From the NCBI RefSeq assembly GCF_025628885.1, contig NZ_JAOTIF010000026.1, forward strand, positions 1 through 64,000: DNA of 64,000 nucleotides, read 5' to 3'. Below the pieces are notes generated by a model, which saw only the letters and a list, made by a program, of their open reading frames with translations, was not told the DNA's origin and did no database searches. Origin of the DNA: Paraflavisolibacter caeni (GTDB lineage: Bacteria > Bacteroidota > Bacteroidia > Chitinophagales > Chitinophagaceae). The position numbers were made by a program, and so were the translations under genes. Every line of letters begins with the position of its first letter. Position 1 is the stretch's first letter. This document shows, one piece after another, positions 43,883-52,869 of the stretch.

Positions 43883-45796
43883 ATGGCAAACGAAAGAGGT
43901 AATTTGAACAATAGTAGAAAAAGCAAAGATGAAAGACCCAAAGTGAAACTTTCAAAAGAATCACTGCGCGAAGTATTGGGCCTTTATACCTACTTAAAAC
44001 CATACAAGGGTAAATTTATTGCAAGCCTGGTATTTATTGCCCTGTCAACATTTTCAACAAGCCTGTTCCCGCTGTTCCTGGGCAAAATGATCGATGCGGT
44101 GTCCCCGGGCGCTTCCATACCCGGCATGGGAGCAGGCAATATAGGCAACCAGGTAGGCTTCAACCTGAAGGACATTCACTGGAGTTTGAATACGACCCTC
44201 CTGCTCATTTTCCTTCAATTGAGTATCCAAACCGTATTTTCCTTTATGAGAGTGTATTTGCTGACAGAAGTGGGTGAAAGATCGCTTGCAGATATGCGCC
44301 GGGACGTGTATCGAAAGCTCCTCAGCATGCCAATGAGTTTCTTTACAGAAAAAAGAGTGGGCGAATTAAGCAACCGCATCTCCTCCGACCTGTCACAAAT
44401 CCAGGATGCACTCTCCTATACACTGGCAGAGATGCTGAGAGGCATATTTACATTGATCATTGGGCTGGCCTTTATCTTTTGGATCAGCACAAAGTTGGCG
44501 TTGGTCATGCTTTCAATCGTGCCTCTGATCGCTGTATTGGCTGTACTGTTTGGCAAACGTATCCGCATGATGTCACGAAGGGCACAGGATCAACTGGCCG
44601 AAAGTGGTACCATAGTACAGGAGACATTCAGCGGCATTGCTGTTGTCAAGGCCTTTACCAACGAATTGTATGAAATTGGCCGTTATGTAAAAAGCATTTA
44701 TTCGGTAGTAGATACTGCTATTTCCAACGCACGCTACAGAGGGGCCTTTATTTCCTTTATGATATTTAGCGTATTTGGTGCTATTGCTTTTGTAATGTGG
44801 TTTGGCGCACGCATGATCCAATCTGGTCAGCTCACCATCGGCTCATTGACCATGTTCGTCATTTTCTCCATGTTTGTAGGTGGCACCTTTGCCGGCTTTG
44901 CCGATATTTTCAGTCAGTTACAAAAAACATTGGGAGCCACTCAAAGCATCCGCGAAATTCTTCGCAGTGAAGGAGAAGCCGTGGAACTCGCTAAAGAGGA
45001 AGTGGAACCCCGATTTGTACTGCAGGGTGCCGTACGTTTCGAAAACATTGCATTTTCATACCCGGGAAGAAAAGACGTGCCCGTTTTGAAAGATATCTCA
45101 CTCAGTGCTGCCAACGGTGAACAGATTGCTTTAGTAGGCCCCAGCGGTGCAGGCAAAAGCACATTGGCAAACCTATTACTACGCTTTTATGAACCGGATA
45201 GCGGTACTCTGTATTTTGATGAACGCCCGGCCAAATCATTTCCCCTTTCTCAATTACGCCGGCAAATGGCCTTTGTGCCCCAGGATGTGATATTATTTGG
45301 AGGAACGATTAAAGAAAACATAGCCTATGGCAAACCTTCCGCTACTGAAGCAGAAATAATCGATGCCGCCAAAAAAGCCAACGCTCATGATTTTATCATG
45401 AAATTCCCTGAAAAATATGAGACCATTGTGGGCGAGCGGGGCATCAAACTAAGTGGTGGCCAACGCCAGAGGATTGCAATAGCACGTGCCATCCTGAAAG
45501 ATCCGGCCATACTGATACTCGATGAAGCTACTTCATCGCTGGACAGTGAAAGCGAACAACTGGTACAGGAAGCATTGGAAAACCTCATGAAAGGCCGCAC
45601 ATCATTTGTCATTGCGCACAGGCTATCTACTGTGCGCAATGCCGATAAGATCGTAGTGATCGATAAAGGCATCGTCAGCGAAATGGGTACACACCAGCAA
45701 CTAATGAGTCAAAACGGGCTTTACCGCAAACTCAATGAAATGCAGTTCGAATTTGAAAACATTACCCAATCACCCCAAAGAATAAACACCGATTAA
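43883..45796 (+). CDS. ABC exporter half-transporter (permease fused to ATPase)
   Basis: ATG 43883 (MANERGNLNN) is preferred because the upstream frame overlaps the PAP2 gene. The 637-aa product has a six-helix permease domain (~50-350) and a nucleotide-binding domain (~365-600) with Walker A GPSGAGKST, Q loop VPQDVI, signature LSGGQRQRIAIARA, Walker B ILILDEATSSLDSESE and H loop IAHRLSTV. It is an MsbA/BmrA-type exporter acting as a dimer. It follows PAP2 by 45 bp, so lipid or drug export is plausible; substrate is unknown. Confidence 0.93.
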   Translation: MANERGNLNNSRKSKDERPKVKLSKESLREVLGLYTYLKPYKGKFIASLVFIALSTFSTSLFPLFLGKMIDAVSPGASIPGMGAGNIGNQVGFNLKDIHWSLNTTLLLIFLQLSIQTVFSFMRVYLLTEVGERSLADMRRDVYRKLLSMPMSFFTEKRVGELSNRISSDLSQIQDALSYTLAEMLRGIFTLIIGLAFIFWISTKLALVMLSIVPLIAVLAVLFGKRIRMMSRRAQDQLAESGTIVQETFSGIAVVKAFTNELYEIGRYVKSIYSVVDTAISNARYRGAFISFMIFSVFGAIAFVMWFGARMIQSGQLTIGSLTMFVIFSMFVGGTFAGFADIFSQLQKTLGATQSIREILRSEGEAVELAKEEVEPRFVLQGAVRFENIAFSYPGRKDVPVLKDISLSAANGEQIALVGPSGAGKSTLANLLLRFYEPDSGTLYFDERPAKSFPLSQLRRQMAFVPQDVILFGGTIKENIAYGKPSATEAEIIDAAKKANAHDFIMKFPEKYETIVGERGIKLSGGQRQRIAIARAILKDPAILILDEATSSLDSESEQLVQEALENLMKGRTSFVIAHRLSTVRNADKIVVIDKGIVSEMGTHQQLMSQNGLYRKLNEMQFEFENITQSPQRINTD

Positions 45797-45839
45797 TCGA
45801 AATAAAATAATACTGGCCCACAACTACCTTCCTTAACAA

Positions 45840-48278
45840 TCAGTCATCCTCATCCTTTTCCTGTACTGGCTTTATAAAAGCTGCACGACGTGGACCAGGA
45901 AATGGAACATGACTGCCTTTTATGGCGTGCCACAATACCAGGTTAAACTCGAGGTCAGGTACAGCATCTTCCTTGGAAAAATCAAAACCTTCTGACCTCC
46001 GCTGCCATTCATTCATTACGATATTCACATCCTGTAAGTTGATATTTGAAGGCACAGACTGAAATGGGGCAAAATCGGGTTGGGACGTAAAAGAATTCCA
46101 AAGTGGTGTGGCAGCAGCATCGTACTGCGTCATAGGCGGAATACCCAATATCAATTCAATGGTCCTTAACATAGATGCAGATGAATACATCGTATGGTCA
46201 ACAAACTTTCTTTTCACATAAGGACCTGCTAAATAAGCAGTACTTCGATGTGCATCCACATGGTCAGCGCCATTCTGTGCATCATCTTCTACAATCAATA
46301 CCACACTTTCATTCCAGATAGGACTCTTGCTTAGATGTTCAATGAACAAACCAACTGCCAGGTCGTTATCAGCAACATGTGCAAATGGTGTGGGACGTCC
46401 TCTCCGCATGCCTTCAGTATGGTCGTTGAGGAATCGTATAGTGTTGAATTGTGGCACACGGTTAATGGCAACTAGAGAATCGAAATCCCTGCGCCACTGG
46501 CGAAAGCGGGCCGTATCCTTTTCTTGCATTTCATCCCAGCTATTAAATGTGGGACAATAATTATTTTGCAATACAGGGATCGTTGGTTTATAGCCCATCA
46601 TAAATTCACCATAGGTTCTGAAACTTACACCAGATCTTTTGCAGGCATCCCAAATGAAGCCATTTTTATTGTTGGCAATTTTACGTCTCCCTTCTCCGTC
46701 ATAATCTCCCCCACGGCCACCGTAAGAAGTTGGCCACGTTTTCTCAAGGTAATCAGTTGCATAAGCACCTAAACTCCAGTTATGCCCGTCCGCGCTCACT
46801 TCGGCATCAACATAAAAATTATCAAGTAATACAAATTCGTCAACAAGCTTATGTTGATTAGGTGTAATGTGCTTGCCAAACAACAGCAGGCTGGTATCTC
46901 CATTCCCTTGCGGAACATCTGCCAATACCTGGTCATAAGTCCTGTTTTCCTTGATGATATAAAAGACATATTTGATGGGACTTTTATCTCCCACCTTCAT
47001 CGGGATGGGATTGTCCTGCTGGCCTTTGGCCTTCATTTCAGTTTCTTTTGTATAGGGCGTATTCCTGTATACTTCCCGCGAATAAAAGCTTAACTGCTGT
47101 TGTGAAGGTTCATCAATGATGCTCATGGTTCCTTTAAACAATCCACCAATATATTGAACGGACGGTGGCTTATTATTATCGGCTGTTCTATATTTTACTT
47201 CTTGTATTTTGCCAACCGGGTTTGGACCATACGGATTGGGTAATGAAGAGAACCCTTTTCCATTCGCAACAAATATTTTTCTACCGATCACTTTTACATT
47301 GGTTGGATACCAGCCTGTAGGAATATAGCCCAGTGATACACTGCTGCCGGGTTTTGTTACATCGAACACTGCCAGGCAATTGTTATCGGCATTGGCAATG
47401 TATAAACGCTTCCCATCTGCACTCAAGGCCAACCCATTTGTAGTTGAACCAACCGGAGCATCAGGGTATAATGCAGCATTGAGCACTTCAACAACACTCC
47501 GCTCCTTCCGGTTAATGATGGAAACAGAATTGTCATTGGCATTGGCCACAAACAGGTAATTTCCATTCTTTGAAAGAATGATATCGTTTGGATGGCTGCC
47601 TACTTTTACTGTGGCAGTTATTTCTTCTGTTGCAGTGTTCAGCACCAGGAGCTGGTCACAGCCCCAACAGGTAATGTAAAGCTCTTTTTGATCATTTGAT
47701 AAAATACAGGAAAATGCTTCTGCTTCCAGTTTTATCTGCTTTTTGATTGACTTTGAAGGAAGATCAATAATATAGAGAGAATTATCTTCCTTGGTTACTA
47801 CGTACATCGTTTGTGAAGCAGTGTTAATTTCAATACCGGCCGGAGAGATTTTATTAGGCCATTTCTTTCCCAAAACGAAACTGTCCGTAAGTATTAATTT
47901 TTTATTGATAATACTGTATTGCCAGATGATATTATCATTTCCTCCGGAAGCATATAGTTGTTTTCCATCGGCACTGAATTGTAAGCCATACCAGCTTCTA
48001 GAGATCACAACGCTGTCTAGCTGTTTTTCTGTTGCCGGATCAATAAGCTGAATGCTTTGTACACTCTGACCATTGTTCGTAACAGCCAGTAATTTGCCTT
48101 GACGGCTTACGGCCATATTCAACGGCAGATCCCCCAGTGGTAAAGACCTGCCAACATGGGAAATAGCCCAGCCGTTAGGTAATTCACTTCTTTTTAAATC
48201 AATATTTTGGCTGGTTTGTGCAGTTAATGATAAAGATATTGTAAGGAATAATAGAATAAATAATGGTTGAATGCTCAT
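45840..48278 (-). CDS. YncE-like beta-propeller fused to alkaline-phosphatase-type phosphoesterase
   Basis: The 812-aa exported protein (signal ending LSLTAQ) has an N-terminal seven-blade propeller (~45-370: GKLLAVTNNGQSVQSIQLID, YLFVANANDNSVSII, KRLYIANADNNCLAVFD). A C-terminal phosphoesterase domain (~420-790) follows, with FYIIKENRTYDQVLADV, ADGHNWSLGAYATDY, VVLIVEDDAQNGADHVDAHR, where the metal ligands (Asp, His) are visible. It probably cleaves phosphodiesters in the periplasm. The natural substrate is unknown. Confidence 0.9.
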   Translation of the reverse strand: MSIQPLFILLFLTISLSLTAQTSQNIDLKRSELPNGWAISHVGRSLPLGDLPLNMAVSRQGKLLAVTNNGQSVQSIQLIDPATEKQLDSVVISRSWYGLQFSADGKQLYASGGNDNIIWQYSIINKKLILTDSFVLGKKWPNKISPAGIEINTASQTMYVVTKEDNSLYIIDLPSKSIKKQIKLEAEAFSCILSNDQKELYITCWGCDQLLVLNTATEEITATVKVGSHPNDIILSKNGNYLFVANANDNSVSIINRKERSVVEVLNAALYPDAPVGSTTNGLALSADGKRLYIANADNNCLAVFDVTKPGSSVSLGYIPTGWYPTNVKVIGRKIFVANGKGFSSLPNPYGPNPVGKIQEVKYRTADNNKPPSVQYIGGLFKGTMSIIDEPSQQQLSFYSREVYRNTPYTKETEMKAKGQQDNPIPMKVGDKSPIKYVFYIIKENRTYDQVLADVPQGNGDTSLLLFGKHITPNQHKLVDEFVLLDNFYVDAEVSADGHNWSLGAYATDYLEKTWPTSYGGRGGDYDGEGRRKIANNKNGFIWDACKRSGVSFRTYGEFMMGYKPTIPVLQNNYCPTFNSWDEMQEKDTARFRQWRRDFDSLVAINRVPQFNTIRFLNDHTEGMRRGRPTPFAHVADNDLAVGLFIEHLSKSPIWNESVVLIVEDDAQNGADHVDAHRSTAYLAGPYVKRKFVDHTMYSSASMLRTIELILGIPPMTQYDAAATPLWNSFTSQPDFAPFQSVPSNINLQDVNIVMNEWQRRSEGFDFSKEDAVPDLEFNLVLWHAIKGSHVPFPGPRRAAFIKPVQEKDEDD

Positions 48279-48342
48279 AAATACTGATTAAAAAACAAAG
48301 CTTAAAATTTATTTCGTATTTGCGGCGATTGTTTCAGCTAAT

Positions 48343-49740
48343 TTACTGGATTTGAAACAGCTTGCTTTCTGATGGCCGGTGTGCTTCGTCCATCAGGGCT
48401 TCCAGTTCTTTTACTTGATCAGGATGGGAATTGGCTATATTATTTTGCTCACCCGGATCCTCAGAGAGATCGTACAATTCTGTACGTACTGGCTGTGCAT
48501 TTTTGTAGAAGCGTATGGCTTTCCAGTTGCCTTTGCGGACTGCCTGTTTAAATCCCCCTTCATAAAACTCCCAATAGAGGTAGTTATTCTTCAATGTTTG
48601 TGGTTTATTGAGCAGCGTAGGCAGAAATGAATGGCCATCGGTCTGTGTAAGGCTTAGCCCTGTGATGTCAGCAAAAGTGGGCAGCACATCCCAAAAAGCA
48701 CCAGTAAACACAGACGTACTATTCATTGCTACATGTTGAGGCCATTTAACAATAAAGGGAATGCGAATACCACCTTCGTAAAGGTCTCGTTTGATACCTT
48801 TCAAATTGCCACTGCTGTGGAATAACCCTGTGGCATCAGGCATTTTTCGTCCGCCTTCGATGTGCGTTCCGTTGTCGCTGGCAAATATCACGATGGTATT
48901 CTGCTCTAAACCGCTTTTTTTCAACTGTTGCAAAATGCTGCCAATATAATCGTCCATACTGGTAACCATTGCTGCGTATGCTGCTCTGGGTTGTGGCTGC
49001 GGACCATAATGCAAGCCTGGCGGCTGCGGCATTTCCGGCTCAAAGACACTCCTGGTCTTCTGCTGGTACATTTGCAGGTATCTCTGCGGCACTTTCAATT
49101 CTGCATGCGGAAGCGTATAGGCAACGTATAAAAAGAACGGGTGTTCCTTGTTCTGGCGGATAAAATCAATGGCTGAAGATGTAAACAATTCATTAAGGTA
49201 AGTGCCTGCCGGAACCCTTACTTTTTGACTGACCCCGTTAACCATCTTCCAAATAGAATCGCTCTGCTGGAAATGGCCTTCCTCATGATGCAGATGGCCC
49301 ACGAAAAAATCCCACCCTTTCTTTTCAGGCGCACCTGTAGTGTTTTTTAAGCCAAGTCCCCACTTCCCTACCATGCCATTGACATACCCTTTTTGTTTTA
49401 AAAGTTGCGGTATAATGGAATCCTCAGCCCGTAACGGCAGTTCACCGTTCCCCCTGATGTAAGTATGACCAGTATGCTGACCTGTCATTAAACTGGCACG
49501 GGAAGGCGCGCACACAGTACTGCCGGCATAAAAGTTAGTAAACCGCATGCCTTCATTGGCCAGTTGGTCTATATGAGGCGTTTTGATCAATTGCTGACCA
49601 TAACAACCCACATCTCCATAGCCTAAATCATCGGCTAGGAAAAAAATGATGTTGGGCAACGTACTGGTTTTCTTTTGGGCATAAACCGGTATTGAACAGA
49701 GGAGGGCAATTCCAATAATAAAAACAAGAAAACTTTTCAT
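48343..49740 (-). CDS. exported sulfatase (S1 family)
   Basis: The 465-aa protein has a signal peptide ending VYAQ, metal-binding NIIFFLADDLGYGD, and the formylglycine motif STVCAPSRASLMTGQ with Cys77 as the modified residue (C-x-P-S-R). Other conserved points are GKWGLG, FLYVAYTLPHAELKVP and FASDNGTHIEGG. It should hydrolyse sulfate esters after activation by a formylglycine-generating or anSME enzyme, not encoded here. It lies 64 bp upstream of the phosphoesterase gene on the same strand. Confidence 0.95.
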   Translation of the reverse strand: MKSFLVFIIGIALLCSIPVYAQKKTSTLPNIIFFLADDLGYGDVGCYGQQLIKTPHIDQLANEGMRFTNFYAGSTVCAPSRASLMTGQHTGHTYIRGNGELPLRAEDSIIPQLLKQKGYVNGMVGKWGLGLKNTTGAPEKKGWDFFVGHLHHEEGHFQQSDSIWKMVNGVSQKVRVPAGTYLNELFTSSAIDFIRQNKEHPFFLYVAYTLPHAELKVPQRYLQMYQQKTRSVFEPEMPQPPGLHYGPQPQPRAAYAAMVTSMDDYIGSILQQLKKSGLEQNTIVIFASDNGTHIEGGRKMPDATGLFHSSGNLKGIKRDLYEGGIRIPFIVKWPQHVAMNSTSVFTGAFWDVLPTFADITGLSLTQTDGHSFLPTLLNKPQTLKNNYLYWEFYEGGFKQAVRKGNWKAIRFYKNAQPVRTELYDLSEDPGEQNNIANSHPDQVKELEALMDEAHRPSESKLFQIQ

Positions 49741-49899
49741 TACTAAGTACCTCGATACGGCTTTACGAAATGAATGATTTCATAAACATAAAAACTTGCC
49801 CTTATTATATGTTGTGCATACGTTTGCCCAAATTAAAAAAAGCCAGCCAAGGTCACACTCTGGAAAATCAATACAGCCTTTTCATTATATATTACTGGT

Positions 49900-50085
49900 T
49901 CAATAATAAACTAAATCCGTCTCAATGATTGCTGCATTAAAAGCATTGCAGGCCAGTTCAGCCTCCGCTTCACTCAAAAAGCCCCGGACTATTAATTGGT
50001 CATCATCAAAATAAGTATCTAAAATTCCGGTAACCATTTGAAAAAAAGCCAGATCTCTTGCACTCTGAAATTTTAGTGTTAGCAT
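49900..50085 (-). CDS. small protein of unknown function
   Basis: From ATG 50085 the product is 61 aa (MLTLKFQSARDLAFFQMVTG at the start), mixed alpha/beta in pattern, with a DDDQLIVRGFLSEAEAELAC segment. It recalls small cytoplasmic signalling or adaptor proteins but I cannot name a family. The longer frame to 50256 has low-quality codons upstream and is rejected. Confidence 0.55.
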   Translation of the reverse strand: MLTLKFQSARDLAFFQMVTGILDTYFDDDQLIVRGFLSEAEAELACNAFNAAIIETDLVYY

Positions 50086-50210
50086 CACGTTTCGTTTGGT
50101 GTTCAGAAGTTGAAAACAAAATATATACCTAAACAGCAGAGTAAAATACTTTTTACAGTAAAATACGGGATAACCATTATTCCTCATTAACTTCAGGGAA
50201 ACATTGCCAA

Positions 50211-50447
50211 ATGATCCCGGAATTTCCCGTTGAATTTCAATTGAGCAACGGTACACATGTTTTAGTTAGAAAAACCAACGCTATGTTTGAATTTCATCTC
50301 ACCAGGCGGAATGGGATGAAACACAATTTCAACTGGACAGATGCAGAAGGTATAACCGATGCTGAAACAGCCACAGCCCTGCCAAGGGAGTCATTCGCTC
50401 ACGAAGAGTCAGAAGCCATTACCATCTTGCAGGAGATGCGCCAATAA
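50211..50447 (+). CDS. small protein of unknown function
   Basis: The 78-aa protein (MIPEFPVEFQLSNGTHVLVR at the start) has an N-terminal beta-hairpin pattern and an acidic, alanine-rich helical tail (TDAETATALPRESFAHEESE). It is divergent from the 61-aa gene and convergent with the Ntn-hydrolase gene (8-bp gap). No family is recognised. Confidence 0.55.
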   Translation: MIPEFPVEFQLSNGTHVLVRKTNAMFEFHLTRRNGMKHNFNWTDAEGITDAETATALPRESFAHEESEAITILQEMRQ

Positions 50448-50455
50448 CAGGCATC

Positions 50456-51160
50456 CTAATATTCAACCATCCCACTTTCGCCCTCCATTTCCATGCTCAC
50501 AATCTTTACTGGCCCTCCAACAAAATCAGGATAAACCCTGATCCCTTCCTCGATAATTTCTCGTGCCTTCTCTTTTGCATGCAAAGACATTTCCTCATCT
50601 GAAGGATGTCGCCCGCTTAAAAAAGACGTACTCCCGATTGCCCTCCAAAAACATTGCGCCTTTTCCTTCATCGTAGACGTATCCGCCTTCCAGGTATTCA
50701 TAACAATCTTCATTGTTGATTCATCTATGATTCTATAGTCCAGTAAGTAAAGGGTGGGTATTTTTCCTACCCGTTTAATAATAACGATTTCTCCTCCGGA
50801 AGCACTGTATTTCTGGTATTGTCCAAAAACCTCGGGACTTCTCGCTTTCAGACCTGAAAAAAAATCCTTTAATGCATAAGGTAATTGAGCAAGTATCTCT
50901 TGAATCACCTGCTCCAAATCGGAATATTGTTGTAGAATACGATTGAGGATCGCATGTACGCTGAAGCTCCCGTCCCCTGACGAATCCAGTCCTGCAATAG
51001 CATAGAAATAATCATGAACCCGGTAAATCTTATCCATGGTTTCATTCTTCACAACACCCTCCGAACCAAGACTGGTCTTCTTACTATCAGCCGCCAAAAC
51101 AATGTTATGGTCAGTAACCACAAGAACTAATATGGTAGCAAGCAAAGCTTCCAATGCCAA
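50456..51160 (-). CDS. proteasome-like Ntn-hydrolase
   Basis: The start is unusual: TTG at 51160 with an in-frame stop just upstream, so the N-terminus may have lost its signal peptide. The protein of ~234 aa has ATILVLVVTDHNIVLAADSKKT, where Thr9 and Asp25 are 16 apart, exactly as Thr1 and Asp17 of proteasome beta subunits. DKIYRVHDYFYAIAG supplies a Lys at the place of Lys33 (+3). GGEIVIIKRV fits the later strand of the fold. I infer an N-terminal threonine hydrolase that is processed before Thr9. Substrate is unknown. Confidence 0.65.
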   Translation of the reverse strand: MALEALLATILVLVVTDHNIVLAADSKKTSLGSEGVVKNETMDKIYRVHDYFYAIAGLDSSGDGSFSVHAILNRILQQYSDLEQVIQEILAQLPYALKDFFSGLKARSPEVFGQYQKYSASGGEIVIIKRVGKIPTLYLLDYRIIDESTMKIVMNTWKADTSTMKEKAQCFWRAIGSTSFLSGRHPSDEEMSLHAKEKAREIIEEGIRVYPDFVGGPVKIVSMEMEGESGMVEY

Positions 51161-51282
51161 CAGTTATTTTATTGAATATATGCATCATCTATCACCGCAC
51201 ACCACCATCATATACCTATCATCCATCATCTCCCCTTATTCCCCTACTCATTACTCATCCCATTCCCCATTCGTCATTCGAA

Positions 51283-51672
51283 TCATTCCTCATACAACTC
51301 CAAAGGCAGTCCATCCGGATCCCTAAAGAAAGTAAAACGCTTCCCAGTATACTCATCTATCCGGATAGCTTCCACATCTACGCCCTTACCTTTAAGATAA
51401 TCGACCCCTTTTTCTATATCACTGACCCTGAATGCAAGGTGCCTGAGTCCTGCAGCTTCAGGCTGTGAGGGCCTTGGCCGGGGATTAGGAAATGAAAAAA
51501 GTTCAATTACATAAGTACCATCCAAACAAAGATCTAATTTATACGACTGACGCTCAGCTCTAAACACTTCCTGCTTGATGGTAAAACCTAAAACATCTGT
51601 ATAAAATACTTTTGACCGCTCATAATCCGAGCTGATGATGGCTATATGATGAATACCTTTTAAAAATTGCAT
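51283..51672 (-). CDS. VOC-family protein (YaeR/gloA2-like)
   Basis: The 129-aa protein is a complete vicinal-oxygen-chelate fold with two beta-alpha-beta-beta-beta modules. It has IHHIAIISSDYERSKVFYTDVLGF (first His ligand), VIELFSF (Glu), LRHLAFRVSDIEKG (second His) and FFRDPDGLPLELYE (second Glu), so the metal site is intact. It may act as a glyoxalase or dioxygenase-like enzyme; the reaction is not decided. Confidence 0.9.
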   Translation of the reverse strand: MQFLKGIHHIAIISSDYERSKVFYTDVLGFTIKQEVFRAERQSYKLDLCLDGTYVIELFSFPNPRPRPSQPEAAGLRHLAFRVSDIEKGVDYLKGKGVDVEAIRIDEYTGKRFTFFRDPDGLPLELYEE

Positions 51673-51802
51673 ACCACCAAATTAGTAAACTCCTCCGGAT
51701 TCAATATGGCGTTTTCACAAAACACCAAAATCACCCTCTCCACCATAATTACAGGAGTACAATATTATTACTGCTTAACTTCATACTCTAAAGGACAAAA
51801 GG

Positions 51803-52864
51803 ATGGAATTAGGCATCTACACATTTGCTGATATTGCCCCGGACCCGGTAACCGGAAAAACCATCTCTCCCCACCAACGCATCCGTAACCTCATGGAGGA
51901 AATCGAACTTGCAGACCAGCTGAATCTGGATGTATTTGCTGTGGGCGAACACCACCGACCTGATTATGCAGTATCAGCCCCTGCAGTTATTTTGGGAGCC
52001 GCTGCAGAAAGAACAAACAACATCAAACTTTCAAGTGCGGTTACAGTTCTGAGTTCTGATGATCCTGTTCGTGTTTTCCAGTCGTTTGCTACAGTAGACC
52101 TCCTCTCAAGAGGCCGCGCAGAAATAATGGCTGGCAGAGGTTCCTTTATAGAATCATTTCCCTTGTTCGGCTATAACCTCAACGACTATGATGAGCTGTT
52201 TACTGAAAAATTAAAGATGCTCATAAAGCTCAATGCAAATGAAAAGATCACATGGGCTGGAAAACATACCCAGTCTATAAGCGATATGGGTGTTTATCCC
52301 CGCCCTTACCAGGAACAATTGCCCATATGGGTAGCAGTTGGCGGCACTCCGGAATCGGTTGTGCGGGCAGCAGAGTATGGACTGCCCATGGCACTGGCGA
52401 TCATTGGTGGCATGCCTGCCCGCTTTGTACCTTATGCACAATTATACCGCCAGATGTATCAAAAAGCTGGTCATGATTTGAATAAACTGCAACTCGGCAT
52501 TAACTCACATACTTATATAGCCGATAATTCACAGCAGGCTGAAGAAGAGTTTTATCCCTCCTATGCAGATGTAATCAACCGCATTGGAAAAGAAAGAGGC
52601 TGGCCTTCAACCAATAAACAACAATTCCATAAATCTATAAATCAGCAGGGATCCTTGATAGTTGGAAGCCCTCAACAGGTAATTGATAAAATATTATTTG
52701 AACATGAATTGTTTGGCCATACCCGGTTCCTGGCCCAAATGAGTATGGGAGCAATGCCGCACGATAAGATCATGCATGCTATTGAATTGCTGGGAACCAA
52801 AGTAGCCCCTGTGGTAAAAAAAGCTACGGAAATAAATCAACAACCTAACGCCCTTAAAAGATAA
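51803..52864 (+). CDS. LLM-class flavin-dependent oxidoreductase
   Basis: The 353-aa protein matches bacterial luciferase-like monooxygenases: [55 protein letters not shown] split over ~75-110, and [22 protein letters not shown]. It should use reduced flavin in the cytoplasm. It ends 5 bp before the transketolase start, so the two are likely co-transcribed. The substrate is unknown. Confidence 0.93.
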   Translation: MELGIYTFADIAPDPVTGKTISPHQRIRNLMEEIELADQLNLDVFAVGEHHRPDYAVSAPAVILGAAAERTNNIKLSSAVTVLSSDDPVRVFQSFATVDLLSRGRAEIMAGRGSFIESFPLFGYNLNDYDELFTEKLKMLIKLNANEKITWAGKHTQSISDMGVYPRPYQEQLPIWVAVGGTPESVVRAAEYGLPMALAIIGGMPARFVPYAQLYRQMYQKAGHDLNKLQLGINSHTYIADNSQQAEEEFYPSYADVINRIGKERGWPSTNKQQFHKSINQQGSLIVGSPQQVIDKILFEHELFGHTRFLAQMSMGAMPHDKIMHAIELLGTKVAPVVKKATEINQQPNALKR

Positions 52865-52869
52865 GAACC

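Noticed and set aside
49900-50256. 118-aa version of the small protein
   Set aside because: The first 57 residues show no coding character; ATG 50085 starts the conserved-looking part.
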